The notes under the pieces are model-generated. The model searched no databases and was not told the origin of the DNA. It worked only from the letters and a program-made list of their open reading frames with translations. This document shows positions 50,669-58,723 of a DNA stretch of 64,000 nucleotides, piece after piece. The number at the start of each line of letters is the position of its first letter. Position 1 is the stretch's first letter. The stretch is from Allocoprobacillus sp002160865 (GTDB taxonomy: Bacteria > Bacillota_I > Bacilli_A > Erysipelotrichales > Coprobacillaceae): positions 2,232,001 through 2,296,000 of the forward strand of contig NZ_AP031415.1 of the NCBI RefSeq assembly GCF_042850985.1. Direction: 5' to 3'. Position numbers and translations under genes: made by a program.

Positions 50669-51499
50669 CTACTGAACTGTACTTGATAAAATTCTTTCTA
50701 AATGCAATGCTAAATATCCAACTTCTGTTTCTGGCATCTCTTTTTTGAGTATTTTTGATAATGAATGACACATATGTTGTGCCTGCTGATAGGCAAAAGG
50801 AAACTTGTCTTTCGTAAATTCACTAATATCCATTTGTAGTTTCTCACCTGTATTAATACGCACAATCAAGAACTTGATATGATTCATCAATCTGGCATAA
50901 GAAATAGAATGAACATCTATGACAATATTTAAATCTTTTTGTAATTGTAAGATTTGTTCGTGAATAATACGTGTTGCTTCCATGGATTCAACAACTTTAT
51001 TTGTTGATACCGCAGAATGCACATGTAATGTAATAAATCCTACTTCATCATCATTAATCATTTGAGATGTATATTGAAAAATAATGTCTCTTGCTTCTTG
51101 AGCAACTTCATATTCATCAGGGAATAATAACTGAATATCGTAATGAAATGGATTGGATGGTAAAATATTCTCTTTCATACGTTTCATTGTAAAAAAGATA
51201 TGGTCTGCTAGTGGTAATAAAATATTGTAATCTATTTTTGCAAATCTGGCTTCAGCTCTCTTTAAAATTTCATCTGCTATTTCTAAATATATCGGATCAA
51301 TATATTCAATAATATTTTGAAAACGATCTTTTGACTGATAAGTTTTTTGCATCAGATATTTTTTAGCCTGTGGCGGTATTTCTAGACATTCACCAGCCTT
51401 TTTGCCAAAACCAATCCCCTTAAACATGACAATGATTTCTTCATGATCATGTTTGGCTAAAACAGTATTATTATTCAGCACTTTTATAATTGTATACAT
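50669..51499 (-). CDS. BglG/GlcT-family PTS-regulated antiterminator
   Basis: A 276-aa RNA-binding antiterminator. The N-terminal CAT domain (VLNNNTVLAKHDHEEIIVMF) binds RAT RNA. Two PRD domains follow; phosphorylatable His are visible in FITLHVHSA (PRD1 second His), and in QQAQHMCHSL and YLALHLERIL (PRD2). It lies between a glucose-type PTS and manXYZ, whose leader holds a RAT-like site; the ptsG-like leader does not. So it may mainly control manXYZ, although Bacillus GlcT controls ptsG. The start has GGGGAAGAGAAGG upstream. Confidence 0.9.
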   Translation of the reverse strand: MYTIIKVLNNNTVLAKHDHEEIIVMFKGIGFGKKAGECLEIPPQAKKYLMQKTYQSKDRFQNIIEYIDPIYLEIADEILKRAEARFAKIDYNILLPLADHIFFTMKRMKENILPSNPFHYDIQLLFPDEYEVAQEARDIIFQYTSQMINDDEVGFITLHVHSAVSTNKVVESMEATRIIHEQILQLQKDLNIVIDVHSISYARLMNHIKFLIVRINTGEKLQMDISEFTKDKFPFAYQQAQHMCHSLSKILKKEMPETEVGYLALHLERILSSTVQ

Positions 51500-51511
51500 C
51501 CTTCTCTTCCC

Positions 51512-53602
51512 CTAATCGTAAATCTCTAGAACTTTTGTTCCTTGTTGCATATATCCATAAGACTTTTTCAAAGTCGTTTCTTCAGGTGATTGAGTCACAA
51601 CCAGCATAATATTGGCATCAGTCGCATGAGCTTGAATATATGCTAAATCTGCCTGCCACAAAACATCTCCTGTTTTGACTTTTTGATGCAGTTCGACCAT
51701 CACTTGATATCCTTCACCTTTTAAGTTAACGGTATTCGTACCAAAATGCAATAAAATTTCAATATCATCATCTCTTTTTATGCCAATGGCATGCTTTGTT
51801 GGATAAATCATTGATATTTCACCATCACAAGGTGCCACAATTGTCCCATTATCTGGTTGAATCATAATGCCATCACCTAAAAGTTTATGTGAAAAAATAT
51901 CATCAGCCGCCTCTTCTATTGGCAAGACTTCGCCATCAACAACATTCTTCAATTCTATCTTATTTTGAGAATAAGAAATACTCTTTTCTTCATAATCATA
52001 TTTTTCAGGGACATGTGCCAGATATTCATCAAGTTTGGTCTTAATGGAAGAAGCTTTAGGTCCATAAATAATCTGAATACTATCTCCCTGTAACATCACA
52101 GCCGCTGCTCCCGCCTGTTTCAACAATGCTTCATTGACCTTATCACGATCATAAATGGTTGCTCTTAAACGGGTAATACAACAATCCAAATCCTCAAAAT
52201 TATGTCGACCACCTAATCCTTTGATGATGCGCTGGCATTGTGGATCAAGGTATGATTTATCAAAAGAATAATCATATTGAGGTTTTTTAAAGATAGTCAG
52301 TTTTTGATTTTCTTCACGTCCTGGAGTTTTTAAATCAAACTTCAAAATACAAAAACGAAAACTCAAATAATATAATAGAAAATAAATCAAACCAAAGATA
52401 ATAACCAATATCCAATGCGTTTTATCATTGCCCTGTAAAACACCAAAAACAAGAAAATCAATGCTACTGGCAGAAAAAGTAAATCCAATTGCAATCTTAA
52501 AAACATGCGCAACAACAAAGGTTGTGGCTGCTAAAAAAACATGTAATCCAAATAAGAGTGGTGCCGCAAAGACAAATGTGAATTCAATCGGTTCTGTAAT
52601 TCCTGTCAAAAAACTTGTTAATGCTCCTGAAAGCAAAAGACTACCTACCACCTTTTTAGACTCAGGCTTAGCACAATGATACATAGCTAAAGCCGCTCCA
52701 GGTAGACCAAACATCATCAAAATAAACTCACCGGAAAAATACCTTGTCGCTTCACTACTAAAATGCGTTAATGTTGGATCAGATAACTGCGCAAAAAAGA
52801 TATTTTGTGCACCTTCAACCAAAGTACCATTAATCATCATGGAACCGCCAATCGCCGTCTGATAAAATGGCATGTAAAAGACATGATGTAATCCAAATGG
52901 TACTAATGCTCTTTTTAAAATACCATAAATAAAAGTACCAAAATAACCTGAATCTGCAATGAATTTTCCTAAACCAAATATACCTGACTGAATAACAGGC
53001 CAGATATAAAACATCATAACACCAACAAACAAATAGACAATAGCTGCTATGATAGGTACAAATCTTTCACCTTCAAAAAATGAGAAGATATCAGGTAATT
53101 GAATATCATAAAAACGATTATGTAAATAACTAACACCCAATCCAACAATAATGCCCCCAAAGACTCCCATCTGTAAAGAAAGAATTCCACAAACATTAGC
53201 AATACTTCCGGTTAGAACATCTTGAACAATCAGATTATTTTCAATAACTCCTGTTAAAGTTAACATCCCATTAATGCTCGCATGCATAACAAAGAAAGCG
53301 ATAATGGAAGACAAAGCCGCAACTTCCTTGGCTTTTTTTGCCATTCCTAATGCCACTGATGCCGCAAACAGCAATGGAATATTTTCAAACAAAATATTCC
53401 CTACACCTTTTAACAATAATAAGAAACCATGAAGAAAAGTTCCTTCACCCATGACCCATTCCAAATGCAACGAAGCAATTGTCGTAGGATTTGTGAGTGA
53501 ACTTCCTACCCCTAAAAACAGACCTGCAATGGGCAATACGGCAATAGGCAACATCAAACAACGACCAATTCTTTGCAATAGACTAAAAATGCCTTTTTTC
53601 AT
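51512..53602 (-). CDS. PTS glucose/N-acetylglucosamine-family IICBA
   Basis: A 696-aa three-domain permease. IIC (about residues 1-410) has ten or so membrane segments with FGLHHVFYMPFYQTA and LTGITEPIEFTFVFAAPLLF. IIB has the phospho-Cys in FEDLDCCITRLRATI. IIA has LLHFGTNTVNLKGEGY with the phospho-His. The substrate could be glucose, GlcNAc or maltose. The ATG at 53602 is chosen over a GTG seven codons earlier. It is 12 bp upstream of the antiterminator gene. Confidence 0.93.
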   Translation of the reverse strand: MKKGIFSLLQRIGRCLMLPIAVLPIAGLFLGVGSSLTNPTTIASLHLEWVMGEGTFLHGFLLLLKGVGNILFENIPLLFAASVALGMAKKAKEVAALSSIIAFFVMHASINGMLTLTGVIENNLIVQDVLTGSIANVCGILSLQMGVFGGIIVGLGVSYLHNRFYDIQLPDIFSFFEGERFVPIIAAIVYLFVGVMMFYIWPVIQSGIFGLGKFIADSGYFGTFIYGILKRALVPFGLHHVFYMPFYQTAIGGSMMINGTLVEGAQNIFFAQLSDPTLTHFSSEATRYFSGEFILMMFGLPGAALAMYHCAKPESKKVVGSLLLSGALTSFLTGITEPIEFTFVFAAPLLFGLHVFLAATTFVVAHVFKIAIGFTFSASSIDFLVFGVLQGNDKTHWILVIIFGLIYFLLYYLSFRFCILKFDLKTPGREENQKLTIFKKPQYDYSFDKSYLDPQCQRIIKGLGGRHNFEDLDCCITRLRATIYDRDKVNEALLKQAGAAAVMLQGDSIQIIYGPKASSIKTKLDEYLAHVPEKYDYEEKSISYSQNKIELKNVVDGEVLPIEEAADDIFSHKLLGDGIMIQPDNGTIVAPCDGEISMIYPTKHAIGIKRDDDIEILLHFGTNTVNLKGEGYQVMVELHQKVKTGDVLWQADLAYIQAHATDANIMLVVTQSPEETTLKKSYGYMQQGTKVLEIYD

Positions 53603-53637
53603 ATTTTCCCATCCTTTCTTCACTAATCTCTTTTGAT

Positions 53638-53666
53638 ATTGTAAAGAATATACAAAGAAATGTCTA
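53638..53666 (-). promoter_or_regulatory. Promoter of the IICBA-antiterminator genes
   Basis: On the minus strand, TAGACA (53666-53661), 17 bp, TACAAT (53643-53638). The start site would leave a leader of about 30 nt, too short for a RAT/terminator. Confidence 0.6.
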
Positions 53667-53676
53667 TAAAACTTTC

Positions 53677-53710
53677 AAAAAAAAGGAAAGACTTATATAT
53701 CAGCCTTTCC
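53677..53710 (-). terminator. Intrinsic terminator of eno
   Basis: GGAAAGGC (53710-53703) pairs with GTCTTTCC (53692-53685) including one G-U on the minus strand, followed by eight T. Confidence 0.88.
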
Positions 53711-53723
53711 ACTTCATTTGTTA

Positions 53724-55016
53724 TTATTTATGATTTAATTGATAAAATGCTTCTGTAGATGCATAGCAAGATTGATTCTTTAATTCATCTTCAATTCTCA
53801 TCAACTGATTGTATTTTGCAATACGATCAGTACGAGAAGCAGAACCTGTTTTAATTTGACCTGCATTTGTCGCTACTGCAATATCAGCAATTGTTGTATC
53901 TTCTGTTTCTCCAGAACGATGTGAAACAACAGCTGTATAGTTTGCTTTTTGAGCCATTTCAATAGCTTCTAATGTTTCTGTTAAAGTTCCAATTTGGTTG
54001 ACTTTAATAAGGATAGAGTTAGCAACACCTTTTTCAATACCTTGTTGTAAACGTTTTGTATTTGTAACAAAGAAGTCATCACCAACTAATTGAACACGAT
54101 CACCTAATTTTTCAGTTAAGTAATCCCATCCTTCCCAATCATCCTGATCTAATCCATCTTCAATAGAAATGATTGGATATTTATCACAAAGTTCAACATA
54201 GAAATCAACAAGTTCTTGAGAAGTAAATGATTTATTGTTTTCTCCTGGTAATGTATATTTTCCATCTTTATAGAATTCACTACTTGCGACATCCATAGCT
54301 AATTTCACATCAACACCAGGTTTATATCCAGCTGTTTCAATAGCTTCTAAGATTGTTTGAATTGCTTCTTCATTAGATGCTAAGTTAGGCGCAAAACCAC
54401 CTTCATCACCAACAGCAGTATTTAAACCTTTTCCTTTTAAAACTTTCTTTAAAGCATGGAAAACTTCTGCTCCCATACGAATAGCTTCTTTAAATGATGG
54501 TGCATTCACTGGCATAATCATAAATTCCTGGAAATCCACATTATTATCAGCATGTGCTCCACCATTAATAATATTCATCATTGGAGTAGGTAATACATGC
54601 GCATTCGCTCCACCAATATAACGATATAATGGGACATGTAATTCATCAGCAGCACATTTTGCGACTGCTAAAGAGACTCCTAAAATCGCATTGGCACCTA
54701 AGCGTCCTTTATTTGGCGTTCCATCTAAATCAATCATCATCTGATCAATTTTTCTTTGTGCTGTCACTTCTTCACCGACAACTGCTTTCGCAATTTCATC
54801 ATTGACATTTTGAACAGCATTTAATACACCTAATCCTAAATATCTGTTTGCATCTTTATCTCTTAATTCAACAGCTTCATGAACACCTGTTGAAGCACCA
54901 CTAGGAACAATAGCTCTACCAAAAGCACCACTTTCGCTTTTCACTTCTACTTCTACTGTTGGATTCCCACGTGAATCCAAGACTTCTCTTGCATAGACAC
55001 TTATAATTTTACTCAT
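53724..55016 (-). CDS. eno: Enolase
   Basis: 2-phosphoglycerate dehydratase of glycolysis, 430 aa. Markers are REVLDSRGNPTVEVEVKSE, GDEGGFAP (Mg loop), ISIEDGLDQDDWEGWDYLTE, LVGDDFFVTN and VVSHRSGETEDTTIADIAVA. I start at the ATG at 55016, 8 nt after AGGAGG; an ATG 6 bp earlier is only 2 nt away from it. A long AT-rich hairpin lies in its leader and an IS element lies farther upstream. Confidence 0.98.
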   Translation of the reverse strand: MSKIISVYAREVLDSRGNPTVEVEVKSESGAFGRAIVPSGASTGVHEAVELRDKDANRYLGLGVLNAVQNVNDEIAKAVVGEEVTAQRKIDQMMIDLDGTPNKGRLGANAILGVSLAVAKCAADELHVPLYRYIGGANAHVLPTPMMNIINGGAHADNNVDFQEFMIMPVNAPSFKEAIRMGAEVFHALKKVLKGKGLNTAVGDEGGFAPNLASNEEAIQTILEAIETAGYKPGVDVKLAMDVASSEFYKDGKYTLPGENNKSFTSQELVDFYVELCDKYPIISIEDGLDQDDWEGWDYLTEKLGDRVQLVGDDFFVTNTKRLQQGIEKGVANSILIKVNQIGTLTETLEAIEMAQKANYTAVVSHRSGETEDTTIADIAVATNAGQIKTGSASRTDRIAKYNQLMRIEDELKNQSCYASTEAFYQLNHK

Positions 55017-55043
55017 TTTCATATCCTCCTGTTTTATTAAATT

Positions 55044-55089
55044 GATATTTTATATATAGTTAGCTTTGTCTAACTATATATAAAATATC
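55044..55089. repeat. 20-bp perfect inverted repeat upstream of eno
   Basis: A perfect 20-bp inverted repeat (55044-55063 and 55070-55089) with a 6-nt loop CTTTGT; the stem is nearly all A/T (GATATTTTATATATAGTTAG). It lies 28 bp before the eno ATG and is not followed by a T-run, so it is not an ordinary terminator. It may be a 5'-stabilising hairpin of the eno mRNA, an operator, or contain the -10 region (TATTTT at 17 bp from TTGCTT). Confidence 0.8.
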
Positions 55090-55268
55090 ATGTTTCTTAC
55101 CATAAAGCAACTTTTATACATAATTATTTTCATACATAGTATGTCTTTTTCTTTTATTTTCTATACTAAAAAGTGGCAAACGAAGTTGAACCGCCCCTGT
55201 CAAGTAGACAGGTGAAATAATTAAAAATGTTTTTGATGAAGTTGCCGAGGAGACAACTTCATTTTTCT

Positions 55269-56297
55269 TTATGCAGCTAATGTTGTATTACTTGTATAAT
55301 GTTCTTGTTTATATTTTATGATTCTTTTATTTTCTAATATTGGATATTGATTTGGTCTTTGTAATGATAGTGCTTCTCTTCTCACTTCATATGGTGTCTT
55401 TACTCCAAATCTTCTTTGATATCTTTCATACATGTAATAATGAATCCAATCATCAATAGCCTTAATAAGTTCGTCCTTTGTGTTGTAATGTTTTCCATAA
55501 TAATACATCTCACATTTCATGATTCCCCAAAAGCCTTCCATTGGTCCATTATCTATGCAGCAGTGAACTCTTGACATGCTTTGTGTCATTCCCTGCTCTT
55601 TAAGCATATTTACAAAGGCTGGACTTGTGTATTGATATCCTCCATCCGAATGACATAAAGGATGTGCATCTTTATTAGCTTGAATTGCTTTATCAAATGT
55701 ATTAAAAACAAGAATATTATTATTGTGATTACCAACTTCATAACTGACGACTGTTCTATCATAGAGATCAAGAAATGCACTCAAATAAAGCTTATATTCA
55801 TTATGTGGGCCATATTTGAATTCTGTGACATCAGTTACCCATTTTTCATTTGGTCTTGATGCATTGAAATCTCTATTAAGATTATTCTTAGCTGTGTTGT
55901 TATTTTTTCTAACTGTACAACTTCTTCGTTTAGGTCGAATGATGCTTTGAATACCTAATGTCCTCATGATCTTATAGATACGTTTGTCACTATAATGTCT
56001 ATGATGATCTCTATTTATTCTATCAGCCATCATTCTATAACCTAATAATCCGTTATATTTTTTATGATATTCTTTGATCAGCTCAGCTATCTCTTCATTT
56101 TCCTTGTCTACAATACTCTTTTCATGATGAAGCCATTTATAATAGTTTGCACGTTTGACATCAAGTATTCTACACATAAGTGATATATTTGGTGTGTTTC
56201 CTTTATCTACTTCTTCTTCGCTAATTTCTTTGATTGCTTCATATTCTTCTTCATATTTGCTTTCTCTGTATATCGCCTTCTTTCTATCTCGTCCAAT
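55269..56297 (-). CDS. IS3-family transposase OrfB (DDE integrase domain, frameshift-expressed)
   Basis: The rve/DDE integrase part of the transposase, in the -1 frame relative to orfA. Catalytic residues are seen in WVTDVTEFKYG (Asp), FLDLYDRTVVSYE (Asp in the second strand region, with HSDGGYQY) and CIDNGPMEGFWGIMKCE (Glu). The HTH_21 segment (YKWLHHEKSIVDKENEEIAE) precedes it. The frame is open from the slippery site at 56303-56297; the first ATG is only at 56177, so a fused OrfAB made by -1 frameshifting is the likely transposase. Confidence 0.9.
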   Translation of the reverse strand: MGRDRKKAIYRESKYEEEYEAIKEISEEEVDKGNTPNISLMCRILDVKRANYYKWLHHEKSIVDKENEEIAELIKEYHKKYNGLLGYRMMADRINRDHHRHYSDKRIYKIMRTLGIQSIIRPKRRSCTVRKNNNTAKNNLNRDFNASRPNEKWVTDVTEFKYGPHNEYKLYLSAFLDLYDRTVVSYEVGNHNNNILVFNTFDKAIQANKDAHPLCHSDGGYQYTSPAFVNMLKEQGMTQSMSRVHCCIDNGPMEGFWGIMKCEMYYYGKHYNTKDELIKAIDDWIHYYMYERYQRRFGVKTPYEVRREALSLQRPNQYPILENKRIIKYKQEHYTSNTTLAA

Positions 56298-56953
56298 TTT
56301 TTTAACATTCTTACCTCCAATAGTGCCATTTCAAGTTCATATTCCTTTTGTTTGAGCTGTCGTTTTAATAAAGTCATTTCATCAACTTCTTCATCAGCTT
56401 TATGATGTCCACGTCTATCACCTAAACCATCTTCGCCTTTTTCCTTATACTTCTTGACCCAATTAAAGACATTAGCGTAAGTTGTTTCAAATACCTTAGC
56501 TGTTGTCTTATAGTCCAAATCATGTTCAAGACAATACTTTACAATTTCAATACGTTCTTCTTTATTTACTTTTCTGCTTTTCGCCATATAGATATCTTCT
56601 CCTCCAGGAATGTAATCCTTCAATTCCATATGACTATTATAATCTTTTATCCACTTTATGATAGTGCTATTAGAAGAAATATTATATTTTATTGCCAGAT
56701 CATCTAATGAACCTTCGCCGTTTAAATAAGCATCTACAACCATCTGTTTAAATGTTTTAGTATATGCATTATTTGATTTTAAATCATCAAAAGCTGATTC
56801 ACCAAAAGCATTGTATTTTTTAACCCATCTATAAACAACCATATTATTTGTGCCGATTTCATCAGCTAATGAATAAGTAGATCCTTCACCATTCAAATAA
56901 CGTTTACATATTTCTATTTTTAGTTCTTTAGAATATTTGCTTTTTCTTCTCAA
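56207..56953 (-). CDS. IS3-family transposase OrfA (HTH protein)
   Basis: A 248-aa DNA-binding protein that starts with TTG (56953), 8 nt after GGGAGG. It has three successive helix-turn-helix units (SLADEIGTNNMVVYRWVKKY; DLAIKYNISSNSTIIKWIKD; TTAKVFETTYANVFNWVKKY), one more than usual for IS150 OrfA, which makes it longer than the typical 170-180 aa. A leucine-zipper-like coiled coil (KRQLKQKEYELEMALLEVRM) closes it, and the end overlaps orfB. Confidence 0.9.
   Translation of the reverse strand: MRRKSKYSKELKIEICKRYLNGEGSTYSLADEIGTNNMVVYRWVKKYNAFGESAFDDLKSNNAYTKTFKQMVVDAYLNGEGSLDDLAIKYNISSNSTIIKWIKDYNSHMELKDYIPGGEDIYMAKSRKVNKEERIEIVKYCLEHDLDYKTTAKVFETTYANVFNWVKKYKEKGEDGLGDRRGHHKADEEVDEMTLLKRQLKQKEYELEMALLEVRMLKKLDEIERRRYTEKANMKKNMKQSKKLAKKK
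56297..56303 (-). other. Programmed -1 frameshift slippery heptamer A_AAA_AAA
   Basis: On the minus strand, orfA reads TTA AAA AAA TTG. The seven A form a perfect X_XXY_YYZ slippery heptamer, and the -1 frame is open from here through orfB. IS3 elements typically use such a site to make OrfAB. Confidence 0.75.
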
Positions 56954-57024
56954 TATAAAAACCTCCCGTATCAGTGTTTAATTATTTACACTGTGTACTA
57001 GGAGGTTATCATATCAAGTTGCCA

Positions 57025-58614
57025 CTAAAATGTATTATTCACTTTTCCACCTGGTCCTGCATGAATAATTGCTTTTGGGAAATGATGATATTGCTTAAAA
57101 TTTTCTTGGAACATTTCAACCAGCTTTTGAGCAGTTAAATCATAAGCATCTTTACTTACCCATGTTGTACGTGGATTTAATAATTCCGTTGGTACTCCTG
57201 GACAGAATAAAGGTATATTCAAATTAAAGAATGGATCAACTTCGTAACTGACATAATCCAACTCACCGTTAATAGCTGCTTCAATCATAGCTCTTGTATA
57301 TTTTAATGGGATACGTCGTCCTACCCCATATGATCCACCAACCCATCCAGTATTGACTAAGAAGACATTAGAACCCGCTTTTGTCATACGTTTCTGGAAT
57401 TGTTTTGCATAAAGCAATGGGTCCATTGGCAAAAATGGTTCACCAAAACACGTTGAAAAAGTTGCCTGTGGTTCACTAACACCATTTTCTGTTCCTGCCA
57501 GTTTACTTGTATATCCAGATACAAAGTGATAGACCGCAGAATTCATATCCAACTTAGAAATAGGTGGTAAAACCCCAAAAGCATCGGCAGCCAAAAAGAA
57601 TATTGTCTTAGGGATAGGTCCCATACCACTAGGCTCAATATTTTTAATAAAATTCAAAGGATACCCCACACGTGTATTTTCAGTAATCGAATCATCATCA
57701 AAATCAATAATTCTCGTATCCTCAAATAAACTTACATTTTCTGCTAGAGCACCAAATCTCACAGCTTCCCATATATCTGGTTCATTTTTCTTTGAAAGAT
57801 TAATACATTTTGCATAACATCCCCCTTCAAAGTTAAAAACCGATGTACGTGACCAACCATGTTCATCATCACCAATAAGTTTACGATGAGGATCTGTTGA
57901 TAAAGTTGTCTTTCCTGTACCAGATAAACCAAAAAACAATGCTGTATTACCATCTTCTCCTATATTCGCTGAACAATGCATTGTAAAAACATTACGCTGA
58001 GGTAACATATAATTCATAACGCAGAAAATACTCTTTTTAATTTCTCCAGAATAACCCGTTCCAGCAATTAATACAATTTGTTTTTCATAATCAATGATAA
58101 CAGCCACATCACTATTTAGACCAACCGATGCATCAATATGACAGTCAGGAGCAACTAATACCAGATAATCTTCCTGAAAATGTTGCAATTCACGTGGTGT
58201 TGGTTTAATCAATAAATTTGAAATAAAAAGATTTTGACTTGCTTTTTCATTAATAATCCTAAAACCATAAGAATATTTGGGATTAGCTCCAGCATAACCG
58301 TCAAAAATATACAAATCTTTATCCTTGAAATGTTGAATAATCGCTTGATAAACTTGGTCAAACTGCTCTCTAGAAACAGGTTGATTCACTTTTCCCCAAG
58401 CAATTCTATCATGGACTGCAGGTGTATCCACAACATATTTGTCTTTAGGGGAACGTCCTGTTCTTTCACCTGTATGTACACATAAACATCCAGCACGACT
58501 TAAACGCCCTTCTTTTTTTATTAATGCTTTTTCAATTAATGAACCCGCAGGAATATTTCGATAAACACTTCCCGTTGTATGAATTCCATATTTTTGAATA
58601 TTATAATGATCCAT
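57025..58614 (-). CDS. pckA: Phosphoenolpyruvate carboxykinase (ATP)
   Basis: A 529-aa ATP-dependent PEPCK that interconverts oxaloacetate and PEP; in anaerobes often used to fix CO2 and make ATP. The kinase-1a P-loop is in FFGLSGTGKTTLSTDPHRKL, with DDEHGW (kinase 2) next and the PEPCK motif GYTSKLAGTE. The protein ends HAGPGGKVNNTF; the stop codon TAG uses the last two bases of the IS terminus, but reconstruction of the empty site gives the same codon, so the protein is unaltered. Confidence 0.97.
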   Translation of the reverse strand: MDHYNIQKYGIHTTGSVYRNIPAGSLIEKALIKKEGRLSRAGCLCVHTGERTGRSPKDKYVVDTPAVHDRIAWGKVNQPVSREQFDQVYQAIIQHFKDKDLYIFDGYAGANPKYSYGFRIINEKASQNLFISNLLIKPTPRELQHFQEDYLVLVAPDCHIDASVGLNSDVAVIIDYEKQIVLIAGTGYSGEIKKSIFCVMNYMLPQRNVFTMHCSANIGEDGNTALFFGLSGTGKTTLSTDPHRKLIGDDEHGWSRTSVFNFEGGCYAKCINLSKKNEPDIWEAVRFGALAENVSLFEDTRIIDFDDDSITENTRVGYPLNFIKNIEPSGMGPIPKTIFFLAADAFGVLPPISKLDMNSAVYHFVSGYTSKLAGTENGVSEPQATFSTCFGEPFLPMDPLLYAKQFQKRMTKAGSNVFLVNTGWVGGSYGVGRRIPLKYTRAMIEAAINGELDYVSYEVDPFFNLNIPLFCPGVPTELLNPRTTWVSKDAYDLTAQKLVEMFQENFKQYHHFPKAIIHAGPGGKVNNTF

Positions 58615-58650
58615 ATTTCACACTCTCCTTTAAAAAGTCTTCTTTCTTTT

Positions 58651-58679
58651 ATTTTATAAAAAAGAACCCTTCATCTCAA
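58651..58679 (-). promoter_or_regulatory. Promoter of pckA
   Basis: On the minus strand, TTGAGA (58679-58674), 17 bp, TAAAAT (58656-58651), about 35 bp ahead of the ATG. Confidence 0.7.
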
Positions 58680-58696
58680 GAAAAGTCGTTCATCTA

Positions 58697-58723
58697 AGAA
58701 AAAAAGGATTCCTGAGAATCCTT
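58697..58723 (-). terminator. Intrinsic terminator after the TIM-barrel-like gene
   Basis: AAGGATTC (58723-58716) pairs with GAATCCTT (58711-58704), 4-nt loop, followed by seven T on the minus strand. It separates this gene from pckA. Confidence 0.88.

Larger units (their letters stand above)
55172..57026 (-). mobile_element. IS3-family insertion sequence (IS150-like), complete
   Basis: About 1855 bp with imperfect terminal inverted repeats of roughly 50 bp. Both ends begin AGTGGCAA (55172-55179 and, inverted, 57019-57026) and share AAATAATTAAA at the inner edge (55214-55224; 56977-56987). Two overlapping reading frames, orfA and orfB, are intact with a -1 slippery site, so the element looks active. 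AAAA flanks both ends (55168-55171; 57027-57030), compatible with a 4-bp target duplication but not conclusive in A-rich DNA. It lies between pckA and eno. Confidence 0.88.

Noticed and set aside
53603..53676. RAT/terminator in front of the IICBA gene
   Set aside because: The promoter at 53638-53666 leaves a leader of about 30 nt; no RAT-like or terminator sequence is there, unlike in the manX leader.
55168..57030. AAAA as proven target-site duplication of the IS3 element
   Set aside because: Both flanks are A-rich, so a 4-bp match can occur by chance; kept only as compatible evidence.
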